A stretch of DNA of 64,000 nt from Croceitalea rosinachiae. Its GTDB lineage: Bacteria; Bacteroidota; Bacteroidia; Flavobacteriales; Flavobacteriaceae. Position 1 is the stretch's first letter; each line of letters begins with the position of its first letter. Shown here in pieces: positions 1 to 11,800 of the stretch. The stretch spans positions 744,001-808,000 of the forward strand of contig NZ_JAVRHR010000002.1 in assembly GCF_031846445.1 (NCBI RefSeq), written 5' to 3'. The notes below the pieces were generated by a model. It made no database searches. It had not been told where the DNA came from and saw only the letters and a program-made list of their open reading frames with translations. The translations under genes and the position numbers were made by a program.

Positions 1-752
1 ACTTCTTGAACAAGCCGATTATTACAGGAATTATTTCTAACAAGAAAATTAATCAGCCTGGAAAGTTCTTTGTAATAACTGGCCGAAGAACGTTTTCTGC
101 TGCTCAGAGCCTTATTAATGAAATAGACAACTATACCAATGTTTTGTTTGTCGGAGAACCATCTAGTGAAAACATTAACTTTTATGGAGATAACAAACGA
201 GTAGTCTTACCAAAATCAGGACTTCCAGTATATCTTTCCTTTGCATGGTGGCAAGATAAATCACAATGGCAAAATGCTGATTACATTAAGCCCCATTATA
301 GCGTAGAAATGACTTATGAAGATTATATTTCCAATCAAGACCCTCTGCTAAAGCATGTGTTAGATTTTGATTCCCATAATTTTGTGATGGACCCTATGAA
401 GTACCTAAACAAACTTCGTAAAAATGGTAATCTAAATCAAGTACGAAAAGAGGCGAAGCGAATGGTCAACGACAAGGCGTATAGCTTTATTGATTTTGAA
501 CTCGAGTTTAGTGGTGCTGGCGCCGTTATGCTAGGTAATAACAACCAGGGTGCCCTATTCATTTTTGAATTGGCATCAGAACTTTTTCCCGATTCACAAA
601 ACTCTTGGGGCAATTTAGCACAAGCCCAGATGGAGCTGAAGGACTTTAAATCTGCCAAACAATCATACAAAAAAGTATTGTCTATTTCAGATAAAGGAGG
701 GGCAGCTTTCACAGCAAAGCGAATGTTACAAAAAATAGAGGGAAAGCTTTAG
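1..752 (+). CDS. S41-like peptidase, C-terminal part with TPRs (5' partial)
   Basis: The reading frame is open to the left edge of the window, and the TTG at position 6 is only an artefact start, so the gene begins outside. The first 110 residues resemble the end of a TSPc/S41 serine peptidase core. The segment GRRTFSAAQ matches the S41 nucleophile region, which normally reads TxSAAE; here the last residue is Gln. The C-terminal 100 residues look like TPR helices (FELASELFPDSQNSWGNLAQ and what follows). S41-plus-TPR proteins of this kind are common exported proteins in Bacteroidota. Whether it is an active protease cannot be judged without the N-terminus. A 118 bp gap separates it from the propeller operon. 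Confidence 0.7.
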   Translation, partial: FLNKPIITGIISNKKINQPGKFFVITGRRTFSAAQSLINEIDNYTNVLFVGEPSSENINFYGDNKRVVLPKSGLPVYLSFAWWQDKSQWQNADYIKPHYSVEMTYEDYISNQDPLLKHVLDFDSHNFVMDPMKYLNKLRKNGNLNQVRKEAKRMVNDKAYSFIDFELEFSGAGAVMLGNNNQGALFIFELASELFPDSQNSWGNLAQAQMELKDFKSAKQSYKKVLSISDKGGAAFTAKRMLQKIEGKL

Positions 753-840
753 ATTTTTTCATTTTCCTAATACGAATTTTACGATGTTGGTTTAAATTTT
801 AGATACTAAGCTTGTTGGTTCAATTAACCACATAATTCCT

Positions 841-848
841 TATATTTA
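841..848 (+). promoter_or_regulatory. Candidate -7 box for the propeller operon
   Basis: TATATTTA, 22 bp before the ATG at 871, differs from the Bacteroidota -7 consensus TAnnTTTG at one position. Just upstream TTGGTTCAATTAACCA (815-830) carries a 5 bp inverted repeat (TGGTT/AACCA), and the motif AATTAACCA recurs at about 857, so a regulator might bind here. No convincing -33 TTTG is seen at the right distance. This is a weak call. Confidence 0.3.
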
Positions 849-870
849 AAAGCACGAATTAACCAACCCT

Positions 871-3800
871 ATGAAAATTGCCAGCTACGCCTGTTTGATA
901 GTGCTACTGCTATCTACTTTTGGTTTTGGTCAAAAGAAAATAACTCCCCAAAACAGTATAACACCTCAATTTTATCAATCCCTGAAGTACCGTAATATCG
1001 GTCCTTTCCGCGGAGGACGTACTGTTGGGGCGGTCGGGATTCCGACACAACCAAATGTATTTTTCTTTGGGCATAATAATGGTGGCGTATGGAAAACGGA
1101 TGATTACGGCCGTACATGGAATCCAATTTTTGATGATGCGCCGACGGGTTCAGTGGGTGATTTAGCAGTATCGCCTACAAATCCTGATATTATCTATGTG
1201 GGTACGGGTGAAGGGCTGCACCGACCTGATCTGGCTGTAGGCGATGGCATGTTCAAGACTACGGACGGTGGTATGACTTGGAAACATATTGGTTTAGATG
1301 ATATTCAGCAGGTGAGTCGGGTAATTGTTCACCCAACGAATCCTGATATTGTTTTTGTTGCAGGATTAGGGCATCCCTACGGACCAAATGAAATGAGGGG
1401 TATATTCCGTTCTTTAGACGGCGGAAAAAATTGGGAGAAGACGCTTTATATTAATAAAAGTACGGGAGCAGTTCAAGTGGAGTTCGACCCTAATAACCCA
1501 AATATCCTATTTGCCGATATGTGGGAACATTTAGAAGGTCCATGGGAAAATGCAAAATTTTCAGGATCTAATAGTGGACTTTATAAATCTATAGATGGGG
1601 GAGCGACTTGGAAAAAAATTACGAAAGGTCTACCCATGGCATCGCAAGGCTTAGGTAGAATTGGGGTTGCCATTGCGCATAGCGACTCAAATAAAATGTA
1701 TGCAACCGTTGATGCGAAAGAAAAAGGAGGAATATATGGTAGCAACGATGCAGGAGAAAGCTGGTCATTGCTAACTACTGATTATCGATTATGGGGAAGA
1801 GGTAGTGACTTTGCTGAAATCAAAGTGCATCCCATAAATGAAAACGTGCTATTTGTTGGAAATATAGCTTCCTATAAATCGGAAGATGGAGGAAAGAGTT
1901 GGACTTCCCTTAAAGGAGCTCCGGGAGGTGATGATTACCACCGTATTTGGATTAATCCTTTATACCCCGACATTATGCTCTTTGCTGCAGACCAAGGTGC
2001 TGTAGTGACCGTTAATGGAGGAAAAACATGGAGTTCATGGTACAATCAGCCCACAGCACAATTGTACCATGTAAGCACGGACAATCAATTTCCGTATTGG
2101 GTGTATGGCGGACAACAAGAGAGTGGTGCCATTGCCGTTGCAAGTAGAAGTAATGGGGGGCAAATTTCGTTTCGAGAATTTATGGGCGTGGGTGCTGATG
2201 AATACGCTTATGTTGCTCCTGACCCCAAAGATCCAAATATTATTTATGGCGGTAGAGTTATTCGCTTTGATAAGCACACAGGACAATCTCAAGTAGTAGC
2301 ACCTGAAATACTGAGGTCGGGTGAAGTTCGATTTATACGAACAATGCCATTGATGTTTCATCCTGCGGATGACCAGATGCTATTATTCGGAACAAACATG
2401 GTTTTTAAAACCTTGAATGGCGGACAAGCTTGGGAAAAGATTAGTCCTGACTTAACCCGAGGTGAAACCCAAGTACCTCCTCATTTTAAAGATTATGTGG
2501 CCGATTCAAATAAACCGATTCCACCTCGTGCTATTGTTTATGCATTAGGCCCATCACCATTAAACAAGGATGTAATATGGGCAGGAACGGATGATGGATT
2601 AATTCATGTTACCCAAAATGGCGGCAAAAATTGGATAAACGTCACTCCACCCGAAATAGGGCCATGGGATAAAATCTCACAAATAGATGCCAGTCACTTT
2701 AATGAAGGTACTGCCTATATAGCGGTGAACTCGATTCGTAATGATAATATGAAACCTTTGATTTATAAAACGCATGATTTTGGTAAAACATGGAAGAAGA
2801 TCACCAAAGGAATGAACCCTATAGGACCTGTAAATACGGTGCGAGAAGACCACACATCAAATGGACTATTATTTGCGGGTACGGAACGAGAAGTGTATTT
2901 TTCCATAGATGATGGTACCAATTGGCAATCCCTTAGAAGCAATATGCCGGCTTCTTCAATCCGTGACTTAGTGATTCATGAAAACGATTTGGTCATTGGT
3001 ACGCACGGTCGCTCCATATGGATTTTGGACGATTTTAGTCCGTTGCGGGAATTGGTCGGGCTTACCGATGACAGTAAGCCACATTTATTTGAACCGAGCG
3101 ATGTTTTTCGTGTTCGCTTTAATATGTTTGCGGATACACCCTTACCCCCAGAAGAACCTACTGGTGAGAATCCACCCGATGGGGCTTTTATAGATTATTT
3201 TCTTCCCGATGACGCTCAAAAAGTGACCCTTGAAATTTTGGATGCGGATAATGTACTGATCAATCGTTTCAGTAGTCAAGATATACTTCAATACCCAGAT
3301 AGCACCAAATTACCGCATCCTACGTATTGGATGCGACCTCTTACAAAACCTTCTTCAAAAAAAGGACATCAACGTTTTACTTGGAATCTAAGATATGCTG
3401 ACCCGCCTGGGGCAAAACGTACATATGCTATTGCCGCAGTACTTAAGAACACTCCAGTAGGACCTGTGGGCCCTTTTGTTGCCCCTGGAAAATATAAAGT
3501 GCGATTGACCGTGGATGGTTCAATCCATGAAAAAGAGTTTTCAGTGCATTTAGATCCGCGTTCAAAACTTACCGATTCCGATTTGCAACTGCAAACAGAA
3601 CTATCTATGGATGTTTATAAGGCCTATCTTGAATTGCAAGATATAAGGGAGACCAGCATGGCGAAATTAGAGAGCGGTAAACTTCGTTCAAAAAAGAAAT
3701 CAACAATAATGGCATTTATAGGTATAGGAAATCCTGAAAATGGTGACCCACTTTACGGCAGTATTCGGGCTACTTCATTAGAAAATGAGACTATTGTCAA

Positions 3801-3942
3801 ACTTCAGGAGAAACTGCTTTACCTTTTGGTGATACTTCAAAATTCAGATTCAAGACCAACGGTGCCAACTGAAGAGGCTGTCAAAAAACTTTGGATGCAA
3901 ACCGATGAAATGAAATCTATATGGACATCCATATCAAGATAA
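871..3942 (+). CDS. Secreted VPS10/BNR Asp-box beta-propeller protein 1
   Basis: This 1023 aa protein has a signal peptide (MKIASYACLIVLLLSTFGFG). Its first 720 residues hold about eleven Asp-box repeats of the type S/TxDxGxTW, for example KTTDGGMTWKH and KSIDGGATWKK. That is the sortilin/VPS10-type propeller that databases usually label 'glycosyl hydrolase' or 'BNR repeat'. A conserved centre (NQPTAQLYHVSTDN...YGGQQ) occurs in all five paralogs of this window. A domain with FTWNLR near residue 830 and a helical tail follow. No glycosidase active site is recognisable, so the enzymatic name should not be trusted. It is the first gene of a five-gene operon; propeller 2 follows at once. Confidence 0.85.
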   Translation: MKIASYACLIVLLLSTFGFGQKKITPQNSITPQFYQSLKYRNIGPFRGGRTVGAVGIPTQPNVFFFGHNNGGVWKTDDYGRTWNPIFDDAPTGSVGDLAVSPTNPDIIYVGTGEGLHRPDLAVGDGMFKTTDGGMTWKHIGLDDIQQVSRVIVHPTNPDIVFVAGLGHPYGPNEMRGIFRSLDGGKNWEKTLYINKSTGAVQVEFDPNNPNILFADMWEHLEGPWENAKFSGSNSGLYKSIDGGATWKKITKGLPMASQGLGRIGVAIAHSDSNKMYATVDAKEKGGIYGSNDAGESWSLLTTDYRLWGRGSDFAEIKVHPINENVLFVGNIASYKSEDGGKSWTSLKGAPGGDDYHRIWINPLYPDIMLFAADQGAVVTVNGGKTWSSWYNQPTAQLYHVSTDNQFPYWVYGGQQESGAIAVASRSNGGQISFREFMGVGADEYAYVAPDPKDPNIIYGGRVIRFDKHTGQSQVVAPEILRSGEVRFIRTMPLMFHPADDQMLLFGTNMVFKTLNGGQAWEKISPDLTRGETQVPPHFKDYVADSNKPIPPRAIVYALGPSPLNKDVIWAGTDDGLIHVTQNGGKNWINVTPPEIGPWDKISQIDASHFNEGTAYIAVNSIRNDNMKPLIYKTHDFGKTWKKITKGMNPIGPVNTVREDHTSNGLLFAGTEREVYFSIDDGTNWQSLRSNMPASSIRDLVIHENDLVIGTHGRSIWILDDFSPLRELVGLTDDSKPHLFEPSDVFRVRFNMFADTPLPPEEPTGENPPDGAFIDYFLPDDAQKVTLEILDADNVLINRFSSQDILQYPDSTKLPHPTYWMRPLTKPSSKKGHQRFTWNLRYADPPGAKRTYAIAAVLKNTPVGPVGPFVAPGKYKVRLTVDGSIHEKEFSVHLDPRSKLTDSDLQLQTELSMDVYKAYLELQDIRETSMAKLESGKLRSKKKSTIMAFIGIGNPENGDPLYGSIRATSLENETIVKLQEKLLYLLVILQNSDSRPTVPTEEAVKKLWMQTDEMKSIWTSISR

Positions 3943-3973
3943 TTTAGATAAAGAACACAAATTGAAACTAGAT

Positions 3974-6900
3974 ATGAAAGCCAACCTTTATGCACTCGTC
4001 CTTATTTTATTGATGACGACCAGTCTTTTTGGACAACGACAGAAAAAAAGTACACCTTCAGCAATATCAGAAAAACTATACGAGTCAATGGAATATAGAA
4101 ATATTGGTCCTTTCCGTGGAGGGCGTTCCACGACGGTATCGGGAATTACCGACGATATTTTCACCTACTACATGGGTGCTACAGGTGGAGGTGTTTGGAA
4201 GACTACGGATGGAGGCAATACTTGGGACAATATCTCCGATGGTTTTTTCAAAACGACAGGAATCGGAGATATCACCCCCGCACCATCCAATTCCAATATT
4301 ATATACGTTGGTACCGGGGAATCACCTGTTCGAGGCGTAAAAACTTCCCACGGTGATGGGCTGTACAAATCAACTGATGCAGGAAAAACCTGGAAGCATA
4401 TGGGATTACAAAAAACACGTCATATCAGTGATGTATTTGTACATCCGGATAACCCTGATAAAGTTTATGTTGCTGCACAAGGAAATCCTTGGGGACCAAA
4501 TGAAGAAAGAGGGGTATATCTTTCAGAAGATGGTGGAGAAACCTTTGAGAAAATCCTCTATGTAAACGAGAATTCTGGAATCGTCGATATGACCGTTGAT
4601 CCGAATAATCCCGATTTTATGATGGTGGCTTCATGGGAATTCTGGCGTAAGCCATGGGTGGTTCATAATGGTGGTCCGGGATGTCGCATTTATAAAACAA
4701 CTGATGGGGGTAAAAATTGGAAAGAAATCAACAAAGGATTGCCTGAGCTAAAAGGCAAAATGGGAATTGATATTTCTCCGGCCAATCCAAACATTGTTTA
4801 TATCGCCATTGACGCTTTAGGGGACAAAGCAGGTGTATACCGTTCAGAAGATGCTGGGGAAAGTTTCAAACAAATGACCAATGATGCCACTACCTATGCT
4901 CGCTCATGGTATTATATGCATATCATCGCAGATCCCATTGATGAAGATGAAGTTTGGGTAATGAACAGCTTTGCAATGAAATCCATTGATGGAGGAAAAA
5001 CATTCAAAGGAATGAAAGGCAGTCATGTGGATCATCATGATTTATGGATTAATCCGGACAATAATGACATCATGGTCAATGCCAATGATGGTGGTGGTTC
5101 CGTTACCTTTAACGGAGGTGGGACATGGTCAACGATGTACAATCAACCTACGGGTCAGTTTTATCGTTTGATTACAGATAACGGTCATCCATATCGTATC
5201 TATTCTGGGCAACAAGACAATAGCACCATTGCCATTGACAGTCGCGTAATGGACAACGGTATCGGGGAAATGCATTGGGACGTTATGCGAGCTGGAGAAT
5301 CTTCAACGGTCGCCGTTGACCCTAACAACCCCAGATATGTATATTCCACTTACTTTGCTAGTAATTTTGTGGAATGGGACCGTGATATAGATAATACACG
5401 AATGGTGATGCCATATCCCACTCGGGTAACAGGTGAACAACCTAAAAATTTAAAATACCGGGCGAACTGGAATGGCCCTGTAATTGTCTCTCCCCATAAT
5501 CCCAATGTAATTTATTACGGTTCGCAATACGTGATGAAATCTTCAGATAGGGGAGTGACTTGGGAAACCTTGAGTGAGGACTTAACTAGAAACGACAAAG
5601 GACATCAAGGTAAAGGTGGAGAACCCATAAGTAACGAACAGATTACTGCAGAAAGCTATAACAATCTATTCAATATTGAAGAATCGCCTTTAAGAGAAGG
5701 TGTGATTTGGGTAGGTTCGGATGATGGTTTGGTACATGTTACCCAAGATGGTGGCGAAACCTGGACAAATGTGACACCTGATGGACTCAAGGAAAGTATC
5801 ATCAATGTTGTAGAACCTTCTCCCCATGACCCAGCAACTGCCTATATCGCCGTAGCAGGATATAAAATGAATGATTTTACACCCCATATTTTTAAAACGA
5901 ATGATTATGGAACCAGTTGGACAAAAATTGTAAATGGCATCCCCAATGATACCTTTGCTAGAAGTGTTCGGGAAGATCCTGACCAAAAAGGATTGTTATA
6001 TGCAGGTACCGAAACAGGGGTTTTTGTTTCTTTTAATGATGGTAAGCAATGGCTTCCACTTCAGAATAATTTACCTGAAGTTCCAATTACGGACTTACGT
6101 GTAAAACGTAAAGATTTGGTAGTGGCCACGCAAGGTAGAGCTCTTTGGATTTTAGATGATTTGACACCATTACATCAAATAAGTGAAGAAATTGCCTCTT
6201 CGAATTATTACCTATATCAACCAAATGATGTAAATACGGAGCTTTCGGTTGCCTATAGTATCGATGGAGGGCTAGGTAAAAATCCGCCTAAAGGAGTCCA
6301 AATCCATTATGTACTAAATAAAGAATTATCTAAAGATACTCCTATGTCCATTGAAATTATGGATAGTTCAGAAGAAGTAATTCATTCAGAATATAGCAAG
6401 GTTCCTAGAGTTGGTTGTGATTCGCTGGTAAAACCGCAATTAAAAAGAAAACAAGGTACGCATCGCTATTCATGGAACATGAAGATAGGAATATTCGACT
6501 GCCTGACAGAACTATACACCACCAATCGTGATTTAACAGCTTACAATGCCAAACCAGGATCATACAGTGTAAAACTTACAATAGGTGATTTTGAACAAAC
6601 CCAAGGTTTTGAAATTAAAATTGACCCACGTATTGCTAACAGTATTCCTAAAGCTGCCGAAGCCTATGAAGATCGTGATCAAATATCAAGGTCGATATAT
6701 AAAGGTGCAAAAGAAATGACCAAAGGAGTTCGTGACCTAAGAAAAATTAAAAAACAATTGCAATTTGTTTTAGGTGAAACTGATGATCAAAATCTTAAAC
6801 TAGAAGGCAAGACGCTGAACCAAAATATTGATGATTGGATAGCTGAAATACTTCAGAAAGAAATGCGAACCTTTCAGAGTAATTATATGTTTGAAGCCCG

Positions 6901-7108
6901 CCTTTTGATTAAGTTTAAACACTTTTTAAATCGAACTGGAAAAGGGAATCTACCTGTAACGCAAGGAACTAGAGATGTTGCGAAAGATTATATGAGACAA
7001 TGGGATGTTCTTAATTCTAGTTTGTCAAAAATCAAAAGTATCCAAGTGCCAAAATACAATCAGCTCTTAAAATCTTCAGGATTGCCTGAACTTTATTGGC
7101 CTAAATAG
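3974..7108 (+). CDS. Secreted VPS10/BNR Asp-box beta-propeller protein 2
   Basis: It is a paralog of its upstream neighbour, about 1044 aa. I use the ATG at 3974 because it gives a clean signal peptide (MKANLYALVLILLMTTSLFG); a TTG at 3962 in the same frame is less likely. Eleven Asp-boxes are visible (KTTDGGNTWDN, KSTDAGKTWKH, LSEDGGETFEK and so on), then the conserved YNQPTGQFYRL / YSGQQDN centre. The C-terminal domain has HRYSWNM and a basic helical tail rich in Lys and Glu. The gap to gene 1 is short and the next gene (GGT) begins 28 bp downstream, so they are probably co-transcribed. Function is unknown; binding or processing of an extracellular peptide or amide is one guess. Confidence 0.85.
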   Translation: MKANLYALVLILLMTTSLFGQRQKKSTPSAISEKLYESMEYRNIGPFRGGRSTTVSGITDDIFTYYMGATGGGVWKTTDGGNTWDNISDGFFKTTGIGDITPAPSNSNIIYVGTGESPVRGVKTSHGDGLYKSTDAGKTWKHMGLQKTRHISDVFVHPDNPDKVYVAAQGNPWGPNEERGVYLSEDGGETFEKILYVNENSGIVDMTVDPNNPDFMMVASWEFWRKPWVVHNGGPGCRIYKTTDGGKNWKEINKGLPELKGKMGIDISPANPNIVYIAIDALGDKAGVYRSEDAGESFKQMTNDATTYARSWYYMHIIADPIDEDEVWVMNSFAMKSIDGGKTFKGMKGSHVDHHDLWINPDNNDIMVNANDGGGSVTFNGGGTWSTMYNQPTGQFYRLITDNGHPYRIYSGQQDNSTIAIDSRVMDNGIGEMHWDVMRAGESSTVAVDPNNPRYVYSTYFASNFVEWDRDIDNTRMVMPYPTRVTGEQPKNLKYRANWNGPVIVSPHNPNVIYYGSQYVMKSSDRGVTWETLSEDLTRNDKGHQGKGGEPISNEQITAESYNNLFNIEESPLREGVIWVGSDDGLVHVTQDGGETWTNVTPDGLKESIINVVEPSPHDPATAYIAVAGYKMNDFTPHIFKTNDYGTSWTKIVNGIPNDTFARSVREDPDQKGLLYAGTETGVFVSFNDGKQWLPLQNNLPEVPITDLRVKRKDLVVATQGRALWILDDLTPLHQISEEIASSNYYLYQPNDVNTELSVAYSIDGGLGKNPPKGVQIHYVLNKELSKDTPMSIEIMDSSEEVIHSEYSKVPRVGCDSLVKPQLKRKQGTHRYSWNMKIGIFDCLTELYTTNRDLTAYNAKPGSYSVKLTIGDFEQTQGFEIKIDPRIANSIPKAAEAYEDRDQISRSIYKGAKEMTKGVRDLRKIKKQLQFVLGETDDQNLKLEGKTLNQNIDDWIAEILQKEMRTFQSNYMFEARLLIKFKHFLNRTGKGNLPVTQGTRDVAKDYMRQWDVLNSSLSKIKSIQVPKYNQLLKSSGLPELYWPK

Positions 7109-7136
7109 TACGCACCATTTAAAAATATATTTTGAC

Positions 7137-8834
7137 ATGAAGTTTTCGTTTTCAATTTTAGTTTTTTTGTCTTTAGCGTTTACATCAAATGCCCAAGACC
7201 GATTAACGGGTGAAACTTTTACTACTCGCTCCGAGGTTTTGGCTCAAAATGGAATGGCGGCTACAAGCCAACCGTTGGCCACTCAAGTAGCCTTAGATAT
7301 TTTAAAAGAAGGAGGAAATGCTATTGATGCTGCTATTGCCGCAAACGCTGTTTTGGGACTTGTAGAACCGGCAAGTTGTGGTATTGGTGGTGATGTTTTC
7401 GCTATAGTATGGTCTGCAGAAGAAAAGAAATTATATGGTCTAAATGGTAGTGGGCGAGCACCTAAATCATTATCTATTGATTATTTTATGGAAAGGGAAA
7501 TGAAATACGTTCCTTTTTATGGTTCATTGCCAGTATCAGTACCGGGCTGCGTTGATGGTTGGTTCAAATTACATGATAAATTTGGAAAACTGCCCATGGA
7601 GAGTATTTTAAGTCCCGCTATCAAATACGGTCGTGATGGATTTCCTGTCTCTGAGGTTATTGCCCATGAAATGGCTTCGAACTTTGAAGCAGTTAAAGAT
7701 CAACCTGGCTTTGCTGAAACTTATATGACCAATGGTAGACCACCAATAAAAGGCGAAGTTTTTCAAAATCCTGATTTGGCCAATACTTATGAGCAAATTG
7801 CTCAAAAGGGTCGTGATGTCTTTTACAAAGGGGAGATTGCCAAGACCATTGCCAGTTATATGAAAAAACACAAGGGCTTTTTGTCTTACGAAGATTTGGC
7901 CAATCACACCTCTAACTGGGTTGACCCAGTTTCGGTTAATTACCGAGGCTATGAGGTATGGGAACTTCCTCCCAATGGTCAAGGTACGGCCGCGCTTCAA
8001 ATGTTGAATATCCTAGAGGGCTATGATATTGCTGCTATGGGTTTTGGTAGTGATGAATATTTACATACACTTACCGAAGCTAAAAAATTGGCCTATGAGG
8101 ATCGCGCAAAATTTTATGCTGATCCAGAATTCAATCAAATTCCTTTGGAAGTTTTGCTGTCAGATGCGTATGCCTCAAAAAGAAGAAATCTTATCAGTCC
8201 TAATCAAGCAGCTGATACCTATCCTGCTGGGGATATGGAAATAGAAACCGGAAATACGACCTATTTGACCGTTGCCGACAAAGACGGGAATATGGTCTCT
8301 TTTATTCAGAGTATTTATTCTGAATTTGCTTCGGGCATGGTACCTGACGGACTGGGCTTTGTACTTCAAAACCGTGGGCAGATGTTTAATGTTCAAGATA
8401 AAAATCATGCGAATGCACTAGAACCTGGCAAACGTCCATTTCATACGATTATACCAGCCTTTATAACCAAGGATGGCAAGCCATGGGTAAGTTTCGGCCT
8501 TATGGGCGGTGCGGTGCAGCCTCAGGGGCACGCTCAAATCGTGGCCAATTTAATTGATTTCGGAATGAATTTACAGGAAGCTGGTGATGCTCCAAGAATG
8601 CGACATCGTGGAAGTTCACAACCCACGGGTTCAAAAATGAGCAACGGCGGAACCCTCTATTTAGAGAGTGGATTTCAATCAGAAACCCTAAGGGAGCTAA
8701 GAAAAAAAGGGCATCGAATAGGTTTTGGAGTGGGCATGTTCGGAGGATACCAAGCTATAGGTATTGATTTGGAACATAATGTATATTCAGGAGCTTCTGA
8801 ATCAAGAAAAGATGGACAGGCAGCCGGATATTAA
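7137..8834 (+). CDS. ggt: Gamma-glutamyltransferase (exported)
   Basis: This 565 aa member of the Ntn-hydrolase GGT family cleaves the gamma-glutamyl bond of glutathione and related peptides, and has a signal peptide (MKFSFSILVFLSLAFTSNAQ). The autoprocessing nucleophile is Thr374 in GNTTYLTVADKDGN; the usual motif is TTHYS, and here the His is replaced by Tyr. Other family marks are EGGNAIDAAIAANAVLGLVEP, GIGGDVFAIV, and the C-terminal GLMGGAVQPQGH loop. It sits between propellers 2 and 3 in one operon (gaps of 28 and 46 bp). Members with this GxxGGxxQPQGH loop are often named GGT-like acylases or hydrolases, so the natural substrate may not be glutathione. Confidence 0.9.
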   Translation: MKFSFSILVFLSLAFTSNAQDRLTGETFTTRSEVLAQNGMAATSQPLATQVALDILKEGGNAIDAAIAANAVLGLVEPASCGIGGDVFAIVWSAEEKKLYGLNGSGRAPKSLSIDYFMEREMKYVPFYGSLPVSVPGCVDGWFKLHDKFGKLPMESILSPAIKYGRDGFPVSEVIAHEMASNFEAVKDQPGFAETYMTNGRPPIKGEVFQNPDLANTYEQIAQKGRDVFYKGEIAKTIASYMKKHKGFLSYEDLANHTSNWVDPVSVNYRGYEVWELPPNGQGTAALQMLNILEGYDIAAMGFGSDEYLHTLTEAKKLAYEDRAKFYADPEFNQIPLEVLLSDAYASKRRNLISPNQAADTYPAGDMEIETGNTTYLTVADKDGNMVSFIQSIYSEFASGMVPDGLGFVLQNRGQMFNVQDKNHANALEPGKRPFHTIIPAFITKDGKPWVSFGLMGGAVQPQGHAQIVANLIDFGMNLQEAGDAPRMRHRGSSQPTGSKMSNGGTLYLESGFQSETLRELRKKGHRIGFGVGMFGGYQAIGIDLEHNVYSGASESRKDGQAAGY

Positions 8835-8880
8835 AAAAATCTGGTAGGCGCCTTCACTAATAATTTAATAACAATTTAAT

Positions 8881-11800
8881 ATGACCTTTTTACCAAATTC
8901 AAAACTATTTATAGTATTATTTTTAATGCTAAGTGCTACACTAACTTCACAGGACTTTGAGGCCTTACAATATCGTACCGTTGGCCCTGAACGGGGAGGA
9001 CGGGTTACCACGGTAACCGGAACTACCTTGGAGCCTGGAACATTTTACCTAGGTTCATCTGGAGGAGGGGTTTGGAAATCAAAAGATTATGGCACTACTT
9101 GGAACAATGTTTCTGATGGGTTTTTCAGTACACCTTCAATTGGTGCAATTCAAGTTGCATCAAATGACCCAAATATTGTTTATATAGGTACAGGTTCTGA
9201 TGGCTTAAGAAGCAATGTGATTTCTGGAAAAGGAATGTATAAATCAATTGATGCAGGCAAGACATGGCAACATATCGGTCTTAAAAGTGTTGGTCAAATT
9301 GGTGCGGTCGAGATTGACCCCACTAACAGCAACATCGTATGGGTAGCAGCCATTGGCAATGCTTTTAAAAGTAATCCAGAGAGAGGCATATATAAGACGA
9401 CCGATGGCGGAGAAAATTGGGAAAAAGTATTATTTATCTCGGATAAAGTTGGGTTTGCAGATTTAGAACTATTACCAAGCAATCCAAATGTAATCTACGC
9501 TGCTGCGTGGAAAGCGGAACGCAAGCCTTGGACAATCATATCGGGGGGAACAAACAAAGAAGGCGGAATTTATAAGTCTGTTAATGGAGGCAAAGATTGG
9601 ATAAAACTTGAAGAAGGCCTTCCCAAAGAAACCATTGGTAAGATAGACCTAGCTGTATCTCCGGTGAATTCAAGTATCGTTTATGCCATCATTGAAGCTC
9701 CAGAAGGGGAACAGGGGCTCTACAAGTCTGTAGACCAAGGGAAATCATTTGAACATATTTCCGATGATATCCGGTTAGTCAATAGACCGTTCTACTATAC
9801 CAATGTAGAACTGGATCCTACCAATCCTGATATTGTTTATTCCAATGCCAACCCACTTTTAAAATCTATGGATGGCGGGAAGAACTGGAAACGAATGAGT
9901 GTTCCACATGGCGATAATCATGATATTTGGATTAACCCTGAGAATCCACAATTATTGATTCAGGCTAATGATGGTGGTGCCAATGTTAGTTTTAATGGAG
10001 GAGAGACCTGGTCTTCACAGTTCAATCAACCCACCGCAGAATTGTATCAGGTCGAAGTGGACGACCAATACCCGTATTGGTTGTATGCAGGCCAACAAGA
10101 CAACTATACTACTATTGCCGTACCGAGTTTTCCGCCAAGTGCAGTTCAAGACCCAGGCAAAGCTTGGATCATCAATACCGGAGGTTGTGAAACAGGTCCC
10201 GCAGTGCCAAAACCTGGCAATCATAATATTGTGTATGCCAATTGTAAAGGGCGCTTTGGCGTGTTTAATAAATTAACAGGCACGGAAAAAGCATATTATG
10301 TTGGAGCATCAAATATCTATGGCCATAATCCGAAGGATTTAAAATACCGTTTTCAAAGAGTAGCACCCGTGCATGTATCTCCCCATAATCCTGATGTGGT
10401 GTATCATGGATCACAGTTTTTACACAAAACAGACTCTGATGGCTATGAATGGGAAACCATTTCACCAGATTTGACGGCTTTTGAAGCTGATAAACAAGTA
10501 ATTTCAGGTAGCCCAATTACCCGTGATATCACAGGAGAAGAATATTACAGTACCCTTTATTCCATCCGAGAGTCAAAATTAAAGGAAGGGTTGATATGGA
10601 CAGGTTCTAACGATGGTGTGGTTTCGGTAACAAAAGATGGCGGTAAAAATTGGCAAAATGTGACACCTAAAAAATTACCAGAAGGAGGTAGGGTAGAATC
10701 TATTGCGCCATCGCATTTTGATGAAGCCACAGCATATATAGCAGTAGATAGACACTTATTGGGTGATGACAAACCTTATCTCTATAAGACCAATGATTAT
10801 GGTGCCAGTTGGACTTTGTTAAGCACATCAGACAACGGAATTGCAAATGACCATACCACACGAGTTTTACGTGAAGACCCTGTTAAAAAAGGATTGCTTT
10901 ACGCAGGTACAGAATATGGAGTGTACGTTTCTCTGAATGATGGTAAATCATGGCAATCTTTCCAGCAAAATTTGCCTGTAACCCCAATTACGGATATTAA
11001 AATTTTCAGAGGTGATATGGTGTTAAGTACCATGGGCAGAGGCTTTTGGATTTTGGACAATATCACCAGCCTGCGTCAGCAAGCGATAACTGACCTTGAG
11101 AACACTCCAGTATTATTTCAACCTGATGATACGTATCGCTATCAATATCCAAAAATACGTACTTCTAAATTTCCTGAGTTCCCTAGGACAACAGTGTATA
11201 TCGATTACTATTTGCCAAAAGATGTGAAAAAGGGAATTCAATTAGAAATTTTAGATACCAGCGGTACTGTTGTCAGTACCATAGTATCCGATAGCACATT
11301 AATTGAAAGCTCAGTGGAAGAAGTGGAAAATATGGATTTGAGCGAAACCTTCCGTTTTGTCAATTCTAAATTGGAGGCTACCAAAGGACTTCATCGTTTT
11401 GCTTGGGATTTAAGGACTAAAGGAGCTTGGCATAAGGAGAAAAAAAGACGCTTTAAGGATGGTCCGATGGTTTTACCAGGAAACTATCATGTGCAACTTA
11501 CTGTTGGTGACACGGCGCTAAAACAGCGCTTTAAAATCTTAATGGATCCCAAAGTTGAATCACAAGGGCTTAGTCATCAAAATTTGGAAGTACAACAGCG
11601 TATGCAACGTCAAGTGCTTGACTTGTTATCTGAAGCACGGCAATTTGAAGCATCTTTAGAAAAAGAAATAAAAGGCCTGAAAAAACAGACCACCAAAGAA
11701 AATACTGATATACAGTCGAAAAAAGAGTCCATTTTGGCTAGTTTAAAGAATGCTGAAGGTGCCTATCCACAACAAATGCTTTTATCTCAAATAGCGTATT